From positions 7,798,501 through 7,862,500 of the forward strand of contig NC_134656.1 of NCBI RefSeq assembly GCF_030463565.1: a DNA stretch of 64,000 bases, read 5' to 3'. The DNA is from Pelecanus crispus (taxonomy: Eukaryota > Chordata > Aves > Pelecaniformes > Pelecanidae). Shown piece by piece: positions 28,317 through 40,468 of the stretch. The notes beneath the pieces are model-generated. The model was not told the DNA's origin and did not search any database. It worked only from the letters and a program-made list of their open reading frames with translations. The translations under genes were made by a program, and so were the position numbers. Within the stretch, counting starts at the first letter, position 1. Every line of letters starts with the position of its first letter.

Positions 28317-28902
28317 TGTGCTGGTTTGGGCTGGGATAGAGTTGATTTTCTTCATAGTAGCTCCTATGAGGCTGTGTTCTGGATTTGTGCTGGAAGCAGT
28401 GTTGATGACACAGGGATGTTTTCCTCACTGCCGAGCGGGGCTCACCCAGAGCCAAGGCCTTTGCTGCTGCTCACCCACCCCACCAGCGAGCAGGCTGGGG
28501 GGCACAAGGAGCTGGGAGGGGACACAGCCGCGACAGCTGACCCCAGCTGACCCAAGGGACGTTCCACACCGTATGGCGTCGCGCTCGGCACGGGAAGCTG
28601 GGGGAAGAAGGGGGAAGGGGGGGACGTTGGGAGCGATGGCGTTTGTCTTCCCAAGTCACCGTTACGCATGATGGAACTCTGCTTTCCTGGGGATGGCTGA
28701 GCACCTGCATGCCCATGGGAAGTAGTGAATTAATTCCTTGTTTTGCTTTGCTTGTGCACATGGCTTTTGCTTTACCTGTTAAACTGTCTTTATCTCAACC
28801 CACGAGTTTTCTCAGTTTCACTCTTCTGAGTCTCTCCCCCATCCCACTGTGGGTGGAGCAGCTGGGTGGTGCTGAGTTGCTGGCTGGGGTTAAACCGTGA
28901 CA
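28317..28902 (+). mobile_element. Solo LTR of an ERVL-like endogenous retrovirus
   Basis: A 586-bp element begins TGTGCTGGTTTGGGCTGGGA and ends GGTTAAACCGTGACA, so it has the TG...CA termini of an LTR. It is flanked by the perfect 5-bp duplication ATCAT at 28312-28316 and 28903-28907. A 5-bp duplication is usual for ERVL-class elements. I recognise the sequence as resembling a common avian LTR family, from memory only. It is clearly more GC- and CpG-rich than its surroundings. No internal gag-pol-env region lies on either side, so it is a solo LTR left by LTR-LTR recombination. The region where a TATA box would be expected, just before AAGCTGGGGGAAGAAG (about 28600), reads GGCACGGG and is not a good TATA match. 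Open frames of up to 126 codons inside it are not genes. Confidence 0.9.
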
Positions 28903-28907
28903 ATCAT
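28903..28907. repeat. Target-site duplication, right copy
   Basis: ATCAT immediately after the terminal CA of the LTR, matching the left copy. Confidence 0.9.
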
Positions 28908-31900
28908 GAATTATGTATTCAGTTCTAGTAACTCTTTGCATGGGGCTGCTTTTCTTCATCTGTGCCAATTGTAAGGAGACACATTATTAAAACAGCACAT
29001 AATTCTGTATTGACCATAACTGAAGAGGCAAGTTAAAGTTTTCTGTCATCCTGTGTAGTCTCCATTGAAATGGCTAATGTGAATATACCAAAATTATTTT
29101 ATGCACCAAGAAGACCATTTGCAACATTTTTGAACCCTCTGTGGGTAAACTGTCTGGAAAGCTATGTCAGTACATCAGGCAAAACTCTCACTGAACTTTT
29201 AGAATACACCCATCCCTGCTCCTGGTTAGATGGTTGGAATTCTTCCTCTGCTGAGGACATAAGAGAGACTACAAGGAGCTCAAGGTCTCATTTGTGTTTC
29301 AGATCTTGGTTTTATTGCATTGGTAATGGAGGAATTATTAGTCCTTCCACGGGGATTTTCATTTCCATAACTTAATTTTCTAAATTCTGTACCATGGTGA
29401 ATTCTCAGCCCCACGCTTACGCAATCTGCAAGCAGACTCTGCTTAATAACAGAAAGGAAGTCCCTCCAATGAGATTTACCTCTTCCACTTAAATCCACAG
29501 ATTTCAATTCTAAGTTACCAGATGAAATTACTGTATAGATACCTCCAATGGATTTAGATTCTTTAGATTCAATTCTGACCTAAAAATTACTTTTTCATGA
29601 CTAATTCTTGGTTTAGAGAATATTAGTATGTAGCTTCACAAAATACCTGGACAGTTGCTGTGATGTCCCTGGACACAGAGTATAAATATTTTGGTTTAGT
29701 GAAGCTTCTAGCACTGATTGGATCTTTGCAAAAGATAGGCTTTTCATGATTATCTGAGAATAACGGATGCACCCGCTAAAAGGCGGCCAGCAGAATTATA
29801 GAGCTTAAACTTCTCTCAGTTTATAAATCACACTGTGCTCAAAAGGATATGCTCTGCATGCCTGAATACTTGTCTGTCTTCAACTTTTATGAACTAGTTC
29901 AGATACAATATAACACAATTTGAACCTCCTCTGAAAAGTAAACCCAAAAGGATTACTGTATAAATGTCAGAATGTCTTTACCTTGCTTCCTATTTTAATG
30001 ACTAGTGTACTTATCAGGTTCTGGCTAAAAAACAGCCATTCAAATCTCCAGCTCTTCAAAACACACTTTCACGCTCAAAATCCAGCTTTTCTCAGTCCAG
30101 ACAAATGGCTAGTTGAAACCAGGACAACTACATGCATTTTGTGTCTTTAGCTACAAAAGACTGGACATCACAGCTGTCTGGCTCTGTTCCACTCATACCG
30201 TTACAACAGTTAAAGGAAAAGAATTTTCCTCTCCTTAGGGACCAAGAAACAATCATTCTTTTCTGTTTTAACATTTTGCAGGCACTAGGGATACGTGTGT
30301 TTTTAGCTGCAATCACTGTACTGTATACAGCTTTGGAAAGCAGAGATAAGCATTCCCAATACCTTCTTCACAGAGAACGGAGATGAAGTAAGATTAGCTC
30401 TTTTTAAAAGGCAGGAAAAAAGGGGGCAGGGGAGAATAAAGAAATCAATTCCAAAGAGCTACTAAAAATTCACTACTTCACCTGAATAATTACTTGTGAT
30501 ATCCTCTGAAATACCAGTGTCACTCTAAGGGGTTTATCATTTGAAGTGGCATTTCCATGGTAGCCAGTACTATGACTATAATCCCTTCCAAGCTTTTAAA
30601 TGCTCTAATAAAGCTCAATATCAATAATCAAGGAAGGAACAGTTGTAGGCTTTACTGTATTTTTCATCTCATTATTCTTCATAAAATGGCTGTGTCCTTT
30701 CTTCTCACAGTAATGCTGCCTTGCCTACTGATTATACCCTTTTTTAAGCCACAGGGAAGAAAGAAAATATGAGTAATGACATGTGCTTTTTCAGATTTTC
30801 CATTTGTGAAAAATAATAATAAAATCTTGAAAGTTACATTGCAGAGACATTAAAAAAATGTACACATGTGCCAGTCACCTTTTTTTCAATTTCTGCTTTT
30901 GCCTGTTCTCTTAAGAGATAAGACCAATTATTGCTTTTTGTTCTAAATCAGTATTTCTCACAGGCTTTGGTACTAATTTTGAGTCAATTTTAATACAACG
31001 TCTAGGAAAAATGTGAACTATTTGCTTATTGCAAATCACATCCAACTTCTGCAGACTTTGAGTTGAGGACATTTGCTTCTACTAAGGCAGAGATCTTTGC
31101 ACATGTGGTCTTACATTCACCACATTACAGATAGTGGTAAAGTTTATGTTTAATTCAATTCCTTCCTCTAGCCTACACTCAGTAATGGTTTAGCAGACAA
31201 GGGTCAACTCTAATTCTTCAACAAAATTGAAATGTTACCCACAGGGAAAAGTGGGCAGATTGTTGAGGATTTTCCTGCTCCACACTGCTGTTTCTGTAAT
31301 GGCCAAGATCATCAGCAAAGCTGTTTCAGACACACAAAAGGCCTGGATGTCAAAGTACCATCCTTCTTGTTCCCAGCTACAATCATAAGATTCCCTATAA
31401 ACTCTGTAATATTCCACACCTAGGCAAAAGAAAGATTTTTAGAGGGAATGCCACAGCTTTCTCTGTGTGGGAGAAAGTCCTAATGCCATGAAATTCAATG
31501 ACTTTTAATGAAGGTACTAACACCAATACAAAATCCCAAAAGACAACACAGGAACCAAAAATGAAACTTACTTTCTCATTGTGTTTCCACCCCTAATTCC
31601 ACACACAGTCATTTTGTACAAATGCAACAGCAATGAATTCAGGAAATCTGCACAAGTATACATAAAAATGAAGCTTACGTGTTTTCCCAAAGCATTGCTT
31701 GTTTTTCCATGTGAGCTCAGAACCCCTTTAGAAATAGCTAGGATGGAACTCATTAATGCACTGTGAACAGAAAACCCTACTGCATTTCTGTTGCCTATAA
31801 AATATAGTGTAGACATTTCAAACATTGCTGCTGTCACCTTTTCACAGCAAGCTGTAAGTTGCTGCTTAGATCTTTCTTACTCCGTTGCTTCCAAATGAAC

Positions 31901-34900
31901 CATAATAGCTGTGAAATGGAAATGATTCTATTTTTTTTTGAGTTGTTGCAAATTTTCATGTTTGCTTTGTGCCTTAAATAAATTGTTCCTGTATAATTAT
32001 GCAGACTACTATAGCTCATTAATTCAGTTCTATTTCACAACCAAAAGACTGACAGAGCAGCATTTTCAAAGCTGAACTAGAACTTTCTGCTTTCATTATG
32101 ATGATTAACAGAATAGAATGTGACACGATTTGGTTCATATCATTCAGCTAGATGTAAGTGGTACACTGATGCATAACAACCAACTTTGTGGCCTTATTTG
32201 AAAAACAGTATAGAACAAACTTAGATGTACACATTAATGAAGAGGCAGTCACTGGAAATAGCTGAGATTTTTCAAAAAAGTTACATTTATAGAGAATCTC
32301 TCTTATTTGCTCCTTTCAGAATTCATTATGGCTAAGGGGAATTGTTTTCTTTTGGGTCTGAATTAATCACTTTTTCATTTTACATTATTTTAATTGTATG
32401 ATGAATTTGTTTTCCAATTTGTGAATGGTGTTCATTATCTTAGCATCTATACACCTCCATTAATTGAAACATAAACATTTCAACACGAAGCTACAGGTCA
32501 CCATGTAAGCAGAGAAAAGTAAGAGCCTAAATGCATATTTTTCAGCGTGCTAGGAAGCATGTAAACTACAGCCAAGCCTGATCCAGAGCTCATTATCAAC
32601 GCATCAAATCTACTGTGGAATTAAAAGCAAACTTTGTATTCTCCATTGCAGTACAAAGGACAAATGAAAATAGCAGGTTACAAGACAAATTACTCTGAAA
32701 AATTTCCTAACTTTTGTATCAACTCCAAAATCAAGAAGAACTTCACCTCTGAAATAAGAGGGAATTGAAACCAGCATTTAAGGAGCAGAGGGAAAAAGCC
32801 TGTGATCTTTCTCCCACATGTCCTGTTTAGTATAAGGAAAGCTCTGCAAGCTATTCATATTTGACAGGAAACTCAGGAAATTCTTGAGATAATTCCTATG
32901 CTAGCCACAAAGTTACTGCATGTTGTCATAGCAACAGGCATCAGTTGAAACTTCATGATGATATTAAATAAATCTTTGCTTTGATACAAAATGAAATGCA
33001 ATTTTATTTTATTAGGTGTTTGTCATATCAAATATAATGGCAATAAAATTATGTGTCAAGAAGTTCTAGCCAGTGACAATAAATAAAAGTCAACCTGATG
33101 TGAAATTCTTGTGCTGATGTCACCAAACAGCATTATAAATACATACAGCTACTCAGCAGTCTGTTGTCTGGAAAAGTGAAAGCATATAAAGCCCAAGCTA
33201 GATGTAAAAAATGCAAAGCACCAGCTAAGTGTCACTTCTAGTACATGTGGCTGAAATGCAAAATACTGGTTTGTGAGCATTAAGAGTAGTATGAAAGTTC
33301 CATGTCTCATTTGAGATAAAGGTGGCTAGCACAGTGGAAAGTAACAATATCATATAGGTAAAATACTGGTTGTTTGAACTTTGTTACAACTACTGTATCC
33401 AATGCAAAGCTGACTATAAACTTGTACTTTGTGCCCTCTAGCTACCTTTTCTTCAAGAACTTAAAAAACAAAAAGAAAACAAGAAACCCATAACCGCACT
33501 TGTCTATAGAGATTCACACATCCAATTCTTCATCCCATGGTACTTTGTACCTGCAATAATAAGGTGCCAGAGAAGTGACTGTACAGGTAAACTTGAGTGT
33601 TATAATGCACTCCTTGGCTATTAATAAATATCATTATCTCCTTGCTGGCTATATCACATAGGAATGAGCTGCAAGGAGGATAATCTGGGAGAGAATAACT
33701 GCAAAACCTCTGCAACAGTGATTTCACAGTAATATCGGCAAGCAGTCATACAGCTACTCCGTTATCACTAATGTCCAAAGCTGAAGGATGAAGAAAACAG
33801 AAAGAAAAGAAGAAGAAAAGAAGAAAACATCCTCAGCTGTAGCTCCATAAAATGTTGTAGAACGAATTAACTAGTAAAATAAATTCTATAGTTGATTTTG
33901 CTACCACTTTTGTAAAAATCAAAGATGATGACCATAATAAAAATGTGTAATCATGGCCAAAACTCTCCTATTGTAAAATCCGTTTTGCTCCTTTTTTTTA
34001 AAATAGTAATTCTTAATATTTCTATTTGTCTGCATATGCACTGTAGCAGCATTTTCTGCAAAGTGCATAGTGTACCAACATGGTCCCATCTGCTTAGATA
34101 GTCTATATGTATTTGTGGACTCCTACCTTGCTTCAAAAAGCCTGCCAGATTTACTCTCTGCTGCAGTGGGAAACGTAGCTGGGGAGGGGAGAAGGAGGCA
34201 GAAGAAATGCTGCAGAGTTTAGAGGCCTGCCTTCATGAAGGATCTTGGCCACAAACGTGAAGTGAACAGTTTGCTAATATTTCTATCTATCTGCAGAATA
34301 ATTACAGATACAGCAAAGACTACACATGACTTCAACTACTGACTCTGAGGGAGATGTTTGTGTTAACCTACCTAACCATGTATCCATTTACAATTATTAT
34401 CTCCTAATGCTGTTTCCTTCATGTAAACAACTGTATGAGCCAATGAGGGGAAAAATGTACTGTCACCCTTAATACGATTTTGACTTTGCACCTCAAAGGA
34501 AAGGGAAAAAAAGAAAAAAAAGTAAAATGGTCTGGGCACATTTTTACAGGTTTAACACAGCTATCTACATAAGCAGCACAGGAGTTGCCAGGATTTCCAT
34601 CTGCGGCTGACATTATGCTTGCTTCCCTCATCAACAGTCAACCACTATAAATGCTATCCTGAACATCTCAAACACATCCATTGCTCTTCTTTTCAAGAGC
34701 ATAAATTATCATAACGTATTTGTCTTAGGTAGCATGTACATGAAAAACATATGAACGCTTCTCTAACCCCTACAAAGCGGGGACAAGTCTTAAGTTTAAA
34801 AACTTCCCCAGAGGCTGTTTGAGAGCATAGACGTGTCTAACACTGGTACTGGGAGACATTTTCAAAAGCAAACTAAAGCTTTTATGGATGAACTTCTAAT

Positions 34901-35891
34901 AGCAGTATTAAGCAACTAGGGAAGAAAGAGCTTTCACAACAGAAAAGAAACTGAAAGTGTTATTATTTTCCCCCGAAGTGTTAATAAAAACCAGTCTCGG
35001 GTGCAGAGTTACCATCAGTCCTTAGCCATGTGCATTGAGATCAGTAATTTTTATCCGAGTTGATTTACTGCTATTGTGTACCCAAAGGCAGTCAGGTTTT
35101 ACACTTGTGTGCTATAGGTTGTTGTTGTTCAATGACTAGCCCTTACCAATCTGTCTGGTTTAATTCGTACTCCTATCAAGATACCTAATACACAGTAGAA
35201 ATTTCAACTGTAAATATAATTTAAGAACAGTTGTAACTTTACCTGAGCACTATGTCTGGTATGCACAATCCTATGAGCTACAGTTAACAAGGCAAGAAAA
35301 TCATCCAAACATGTGACAACATGATGGACTTCTGTACCATGCTTGAAGGGGTAAAAGTTGACAGAATCTATAAAATCCACTGAACAATGTTTTTCCTCAC
35401 TTGTGCTGGGCTGTGTTGAGAAAGCAAACCGGAAATTTTCCTAATAGTTTAAGGAAATGGCCAGGTGTAGTACTGGCCAAGCCTGTATTTCAACATCAAG
35501 TACATCTTGCCTCTCCTCTCGCCTGTACAAGTGGTAACAAAGCCAGACCAGACCACAGCGGTTATCCTGAAGCAATCCTTTGATGCACTTGCATCATAAC
35601 CCTGCACCCCGCCACCTGGCATCCATAAGTGTGGGCTTTGCTGGCACAAGTATAGAGGGCCACCTAACGATACGTGCAGTTTATAAATTGAGATCACTGT
35701 ATGCTAACCAGCTTTGGAGAGCAACAGCAAACAAGATTTTGTAAATCTGCAGTAAATGGCTCATGTTCTACTCAAGTTTGTAATTTTTTTTATTACATCT
35801 CTTTAACAGCTGAATGCAGTCCCCCTTAACTGTAAACTTGTTTCATCTCTTGCTGAGGGAAATCCTTCGTAGCCATTTACGCCTGCATTTG

Positions 35892-35919
35892 GTGCACTGC
35901 GTTCTGTGCACTGCGTTCT
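35892..35919. repeat. 14-bp tandem duplication
   Basis: GTGCACTGCGTTCT occurs twice in tandem and is followed by a partial third copy, GTGCA. Confidence 0.95.
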
Positions 35920-36749
35920 GTGCAGTCTGATCAGCAGCTAACATTTAATTACAAAAATATTTTTTTTTTCTGTATGACTCATACAATCAATATAAGAAGA
36001 AACTTGGTTGTAAATAATTTCTGTCAGGCCTTATCATGCCCATATACATCCACATTTTTTTCTCTGTCATGAATCAGACTATTAGAATAACATTAGATAA
36101 ATTATCTGAACCACTGACTCATGCAAGCCAAACTACTTAATTCTGTTGCTCCTACAGAAAATATGGCTTTAGTATTCAGCACTCAATCTCTTTTTGCTCT
36201 TTGAGGTGATAGTTAATACCACAAAATTATCTGTACTTTGGCTACCCACCGCTTCCTGTAATTATTGAATAATTACCAACCACATTTATATTATGGAGTG
36301 TAATGGTATCCGAGGATCTTCTATACAAAAGCGATGAGCAATAATGAAGGTTCCACTGGAGAAGGTTATGCTAGAGATCATCATGTGGAAACCAGTTTTA
36401 TATCAGCTGACAAGATACAGAATCACAAACAAGCCCCTGAAAATCTAATAATTGTGTCCTACTATGTTTGGGATTTTTTACCAGGCTACTTTGAAAAACT
36501 GGTAAGTTAAGTCTCCTTGACAGCATGCACTGAAGTGAGCTATATTTCACTGGCTGCAGTTTTGCTAGTTTACCTGCTTTAATTGCTGCAACCAAGTGAA
36601 AAGCCAGCCACTGGTGGCTCTGTGACTTGCAAAACAAAAACAGTATGGAAACTGTATTTTAATACAAAGATAGAGCTGAATAGCTAATTCAATCACTAAG
36701 AGATCATAAGAGATCATTGGCCCAATGCTCCAAATGAAGCCCTTAGATT

Positions 36750-36835
36750 AAAATAACACTTAGCATTTTTATGGTGCATTTCATCTTTGAAGTGCTTTAC
36801 AAATGTGACTCCCTTGACAATACAGAGAATGACAA
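36750..36835 (+). repeat. MIR/L2-like fragment
   Basis: Contains AATAACACTTAGCATTTTTA, then TGGTGCATTTCATCTTTGAA and GTGCTTTACAAATG. This resembles the 'TATAGCGCTTTTCATCT..AAAGCGCTTTACAAA' core seen in ancient amniote SINE/L2 tails. Only about 80 bp can be aligned by eye. Confidence 0.4.
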
Positions 36836-39800
36836 TAAACTATTTGCATTCTGACAACGATATGAAAAAATGCATATTGTCAAATGCAGCTAAATGATTC
36901 ATGACATGCACAGAGGAGCACAGAGGATCAGGTTTTTTCATGGACTTATATTATCTGAACAAGATAACTGTAAGGCAAACATTATTACAGATAACAAAAA
37001 TTTCCAAATCTACCAAAATAAAAAGTACTTAGAAGATGGGGTGCTAAACAGAATAAATGCCAACTGAAAAACAATTGCATATATTCACAAGGGAGGGGAA
37101 AGGTTATTAAAAGGAAAAACTAGGAATCTGCCAAATACTTTCAAACACCTGATGGACGATCTGCAAATTAACTTTTACAATGACAACTTAAGAACAAAAA
37201 AAAGTTTCCTGTACCTTCTATTTTACACATATGAAAATATCAAATGATAGCCTAGGACAACATGTTCTGTAAACAACAAAAATTCAGAGACTAATCTGAA
37301 AGAGTTTGTTGGATAATTACTTGCCTGACTTGCAAACACAACTGTTCAAACAACACAAAGAAACCAGACATTACATGTGCAAAAATGCACCTAGATTTTC
37401 AAGGCTACATGGACATACAATTTGTAGTAAGGACTAAGCAAACAGGAAAGACGCATCATACACATAAAAGCCTAAACTCTGGTAGTGCAGGAAGGCCTAG
37501 TGAAATGGCCTAAAATATACCAACACCATGATAACCAGAAAAAAGAAAGAAAATAAGGGAGTGGGGTCACAAAACAAACCCCAAAGGGCTGAAATCCAGC
37601 ACCAGAGAGGAAAAACTTTTGGCATTGAGAAGAACACCAACAGACTTCTTTTCCCTAAACACCGTGGCTGTATAAATGGACAATTCCACTTCTACGATAC
37701 CAAAGAACAGCAGGGATAACGCAAGCTCTTCACACCTCACCAGCATTCTCCCTTTGTGTCCTTCACTGAAACAAGGTCCTCATCGGCTTTATAGCTGCCA
37801 CTGGAATCACAGTTAAACCTTACCAGCTGCCTTTTTCTTTTCCATAATGAAGCCATGTCCATACTATGGCCTATCTGGAAATCACAATCATTTTAAATAC
37901 CTGCAGTCTGCACAGCCATAAATATGCTCAGAACAGAAGAGCTGACATAGCAGTCACTTAGGACTGAATTTTAAAGTGTTACCAACCAATGAATGAGAAT
38001 GTGATCATTGCAGCCAAAGTTTCACTTTACTAAAATCAGCACTGGCACCCACAGCCTAGGCATGGGCTTACCGTACAATGCGTTTCCCAGTTCTTTGATG
38101 CCATCTGCTGGATGCTTCTCATTATGGGTCAAACTCCACCACTACCTCAGTTTTCACCTGGAAAAAGAAGTCTTTTACATTTTCTTTGATTTATAATTAT
38201 AAAGACAAGTGCATTGGACGGTTTACTTGAAGATACCAAATAAATGGTTTGGCTGTTTAGAAAAAAAACCTCAAGATACCAGCACCTCGTAAGACTGTAA
38301 CCTTGCATTACTTAGCTCTCAAACTGCACTGTCCTGAAAGACAGTTTTGGACTAAGAGCTGTATCTAATAAAGCAGAATAAGGCAGAGCTGAGTCACCTA
38401 AGTCCACAATACTCATATCAGCTGCTCTTAAATAAATGGCCACCTTCTTCTCCCTTTAGTGCCCAAAATAATAGTAATTGGTCAACCCAGAACTGCTCTA
38501 AGTAGTTTGGTGCCAAACACCTGCCTAACACAGAAAACTTATGAAGGGTTCAGAAATTATGTAGAGGAACACCTCTGTCTCCTTGAAGGCCCAACAGACT
38601 TGACTTGCTACAAGCATTGGCTAGCAAATAGAGCAACAGAGTTGCTATGTCCACATTTTACCTAAGAGTAGCTTAAGTATTCACTCAGGAAAAACTTGAA
38701 CTCTTTCCTGAGGCATACACTTGAATTAAAACCGCAACCAGTTAGAAAACAGGTTAAAAATCTGTACAGTTATAGCCAGGGTATTTGTACACATATCCAG
38801 CAGCAGAAGCATACAAACCATTGGAATTCTACTGAAGAGAAACTCGGGAAAGGCCAGGGCTAGACAAAACGTTAGCACAGCTTTTGAGACTTAGAGCCAT
38901 CAGTTTATATACATTGTATATAAAACAAGTGCTTGTGTTAAGGTATTAGATCTTCACTGTCAAAAGACAGTCTTCTCTTATGGCTGTGCTAAACCTTATA
39001 TACAACGTTAATAAACTTAAGTAAACAACTATGTAAGATGTAATTCATAAATAACAATGCACTGGTGAGATCCTGCTCAGCTGTACTGAAGATCAAGTTC
39101 AAGATCACTACCCTGTTAAAACTGCTTTAATAGTAGAGAAACTAAGTGGGTTTTTTTTATCCGTGTTCACACTGTTTGAAGAAGAGGTGCTACACAATTG
39201 GCATATGACAGGTAGGTATTAATCACTTTATAAAAATATACTAATTTCATACTCTGATTATTTATATTAAAAACAATGACTGTAGATTAATATTTGGCAA
39301 ACTGAATTCTCTGTCCACACTGTTTTGGAAAATAGCTTAAAAAGAGGATTTAAGTATGCCAAGTTTTAATTTTTAAAAACAAAGTCATAATGAGCAAGTA
39401 TTTCCATGGAACAATACATTAATCAAAGCAGGCAAAAGTCCAAAAGCAGAATTACAGTGAGACAGTACATAATTTTTTTTAAGGATGTACGGAGTCAGCA
39501 AATTAACACATTTAAAAATTGCATTCAACTCCACATAGTAATGGAGACATAGTTCCAGAGACTGATGCTGACATAGCAATATCATCTGTGAAGAATTCTG
39601 ACATTAATTTGGTATATTAATGTGGATTTAGAAAATGATTGTTCAGAAAAATTAGAAGACTCACCATTGTGACTTACAGCGTCTTTTGTGATTCCCAAAT
39701 ACAAAGTAGTAAATGACTGAACATGACTGTGACTCCAAAAGCTTTTCTTCAATACCAATGCGAGCTTTAAAGAGCCCTCCTTTCTGCCCTGTCAACTTGT

Positions 39801-40064
39801 TGCCACGTTGTGCACTGAGCTAACAGTGTTTATGCTATCTGAGCTAAGATTGAAAGACAAAGGACAGATTTAGTATTTCCAGGAGGGCTGCTAAAAACAG
39901 CTAAATAGCCTTACAGCTGAATGTGAGATCATGCCCTATAAATTACAGAGAAACTTTTATCAAACAGCCATTACAGTGCAAATCAAAATTTCCCCATTTC
40001 TATTGGTTTTGTACTTAAGTATTTTCATGAGTGGAAAACAAGACCAAGGAAACATATGCCTGAC

Positions 40065-40070
40065 TTTATT
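40065..40070 (-). terminator. Candidate PFDN4 polyadenylation signal
   Basis: AATAAA on the minus strand, 267 bp beyond the PFDN4 stop codon. A weaker ATTAAA hexamer lies at 40292-40297, only about 40 bp after the stop. Which one is used cannot be told from sequence alone. Confidence 0.5.
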
Positions 40071-40336
40071 ATTTTAATAAACAATGCAAATATGCCAATC
40101 TTGATGCTTTACCAACAGTATGAAGCTAATGCTTTCCTGAACAAATAAATAACTGCAATAACCAAAATAAGAAAGCTCTCATTAAATAGATGGAACCCAA
40201 GACAGGAAAGTAAAAAAAAGAAAAGAAAAAAAGAAAATGAAGTGGTGGATTTTTTTTTTTTTAAATGTAATTGGAACAATGTTATCAAAACATTTAATAA
40301 AACAAGGAAAAGCTGTATGGTATATTTAGAACACCT

Positions 40337-40468
40337 TTAACTGTCCTCAGCCTCAAGATTTATGTTATTTCCGAACTTTGCATAGAGCTGAACTTTCAGG
40401 TCAGATAACACCCTCTGAATTGATTCCACTCGGGATTCTAACACTTCAATTTCTTCTTGTAAACTTTT
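40337..40468 (-). CDS. PFDN4: PFDN4 coding exon 4 with stop codon
   Basis: 132 bp: 43 codons plus TAA. It starts after the acceptor TTTTTCAG and encodes the C-terminal helix (KSLQEEIEVLESRVESIQRV...) and the acidic end. The 3' untranslated region continues toward 40,060. Confidence 0.95.
   Translation of the reverse strand, partial: KSLQEEIEVLESRVESIQRVLSDLKVQLYAKFGNNINLEAEDS

Larger units (their letters stand above)
28908..40060. other. Intergenic, no gene recognised
   Basis: About 11 kb of AT-rich DNA between the solo LTR and the 3' end of PFDN4. It contains a purine-rich GAAA/GAAGAAAA tract (about 33788-33830), a 14-bp duplication (35892-35919) and a short MIR/L2-like fragment (36750-36835). 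No open frame exceeds 101 codons and none resembles a known protein. Confidence 0.55.

Noticed and set aside
28291-28900. Open frames up to 126 codons on both strands
   Set aside because: They lie inside the solo LTR, which is non-coding.
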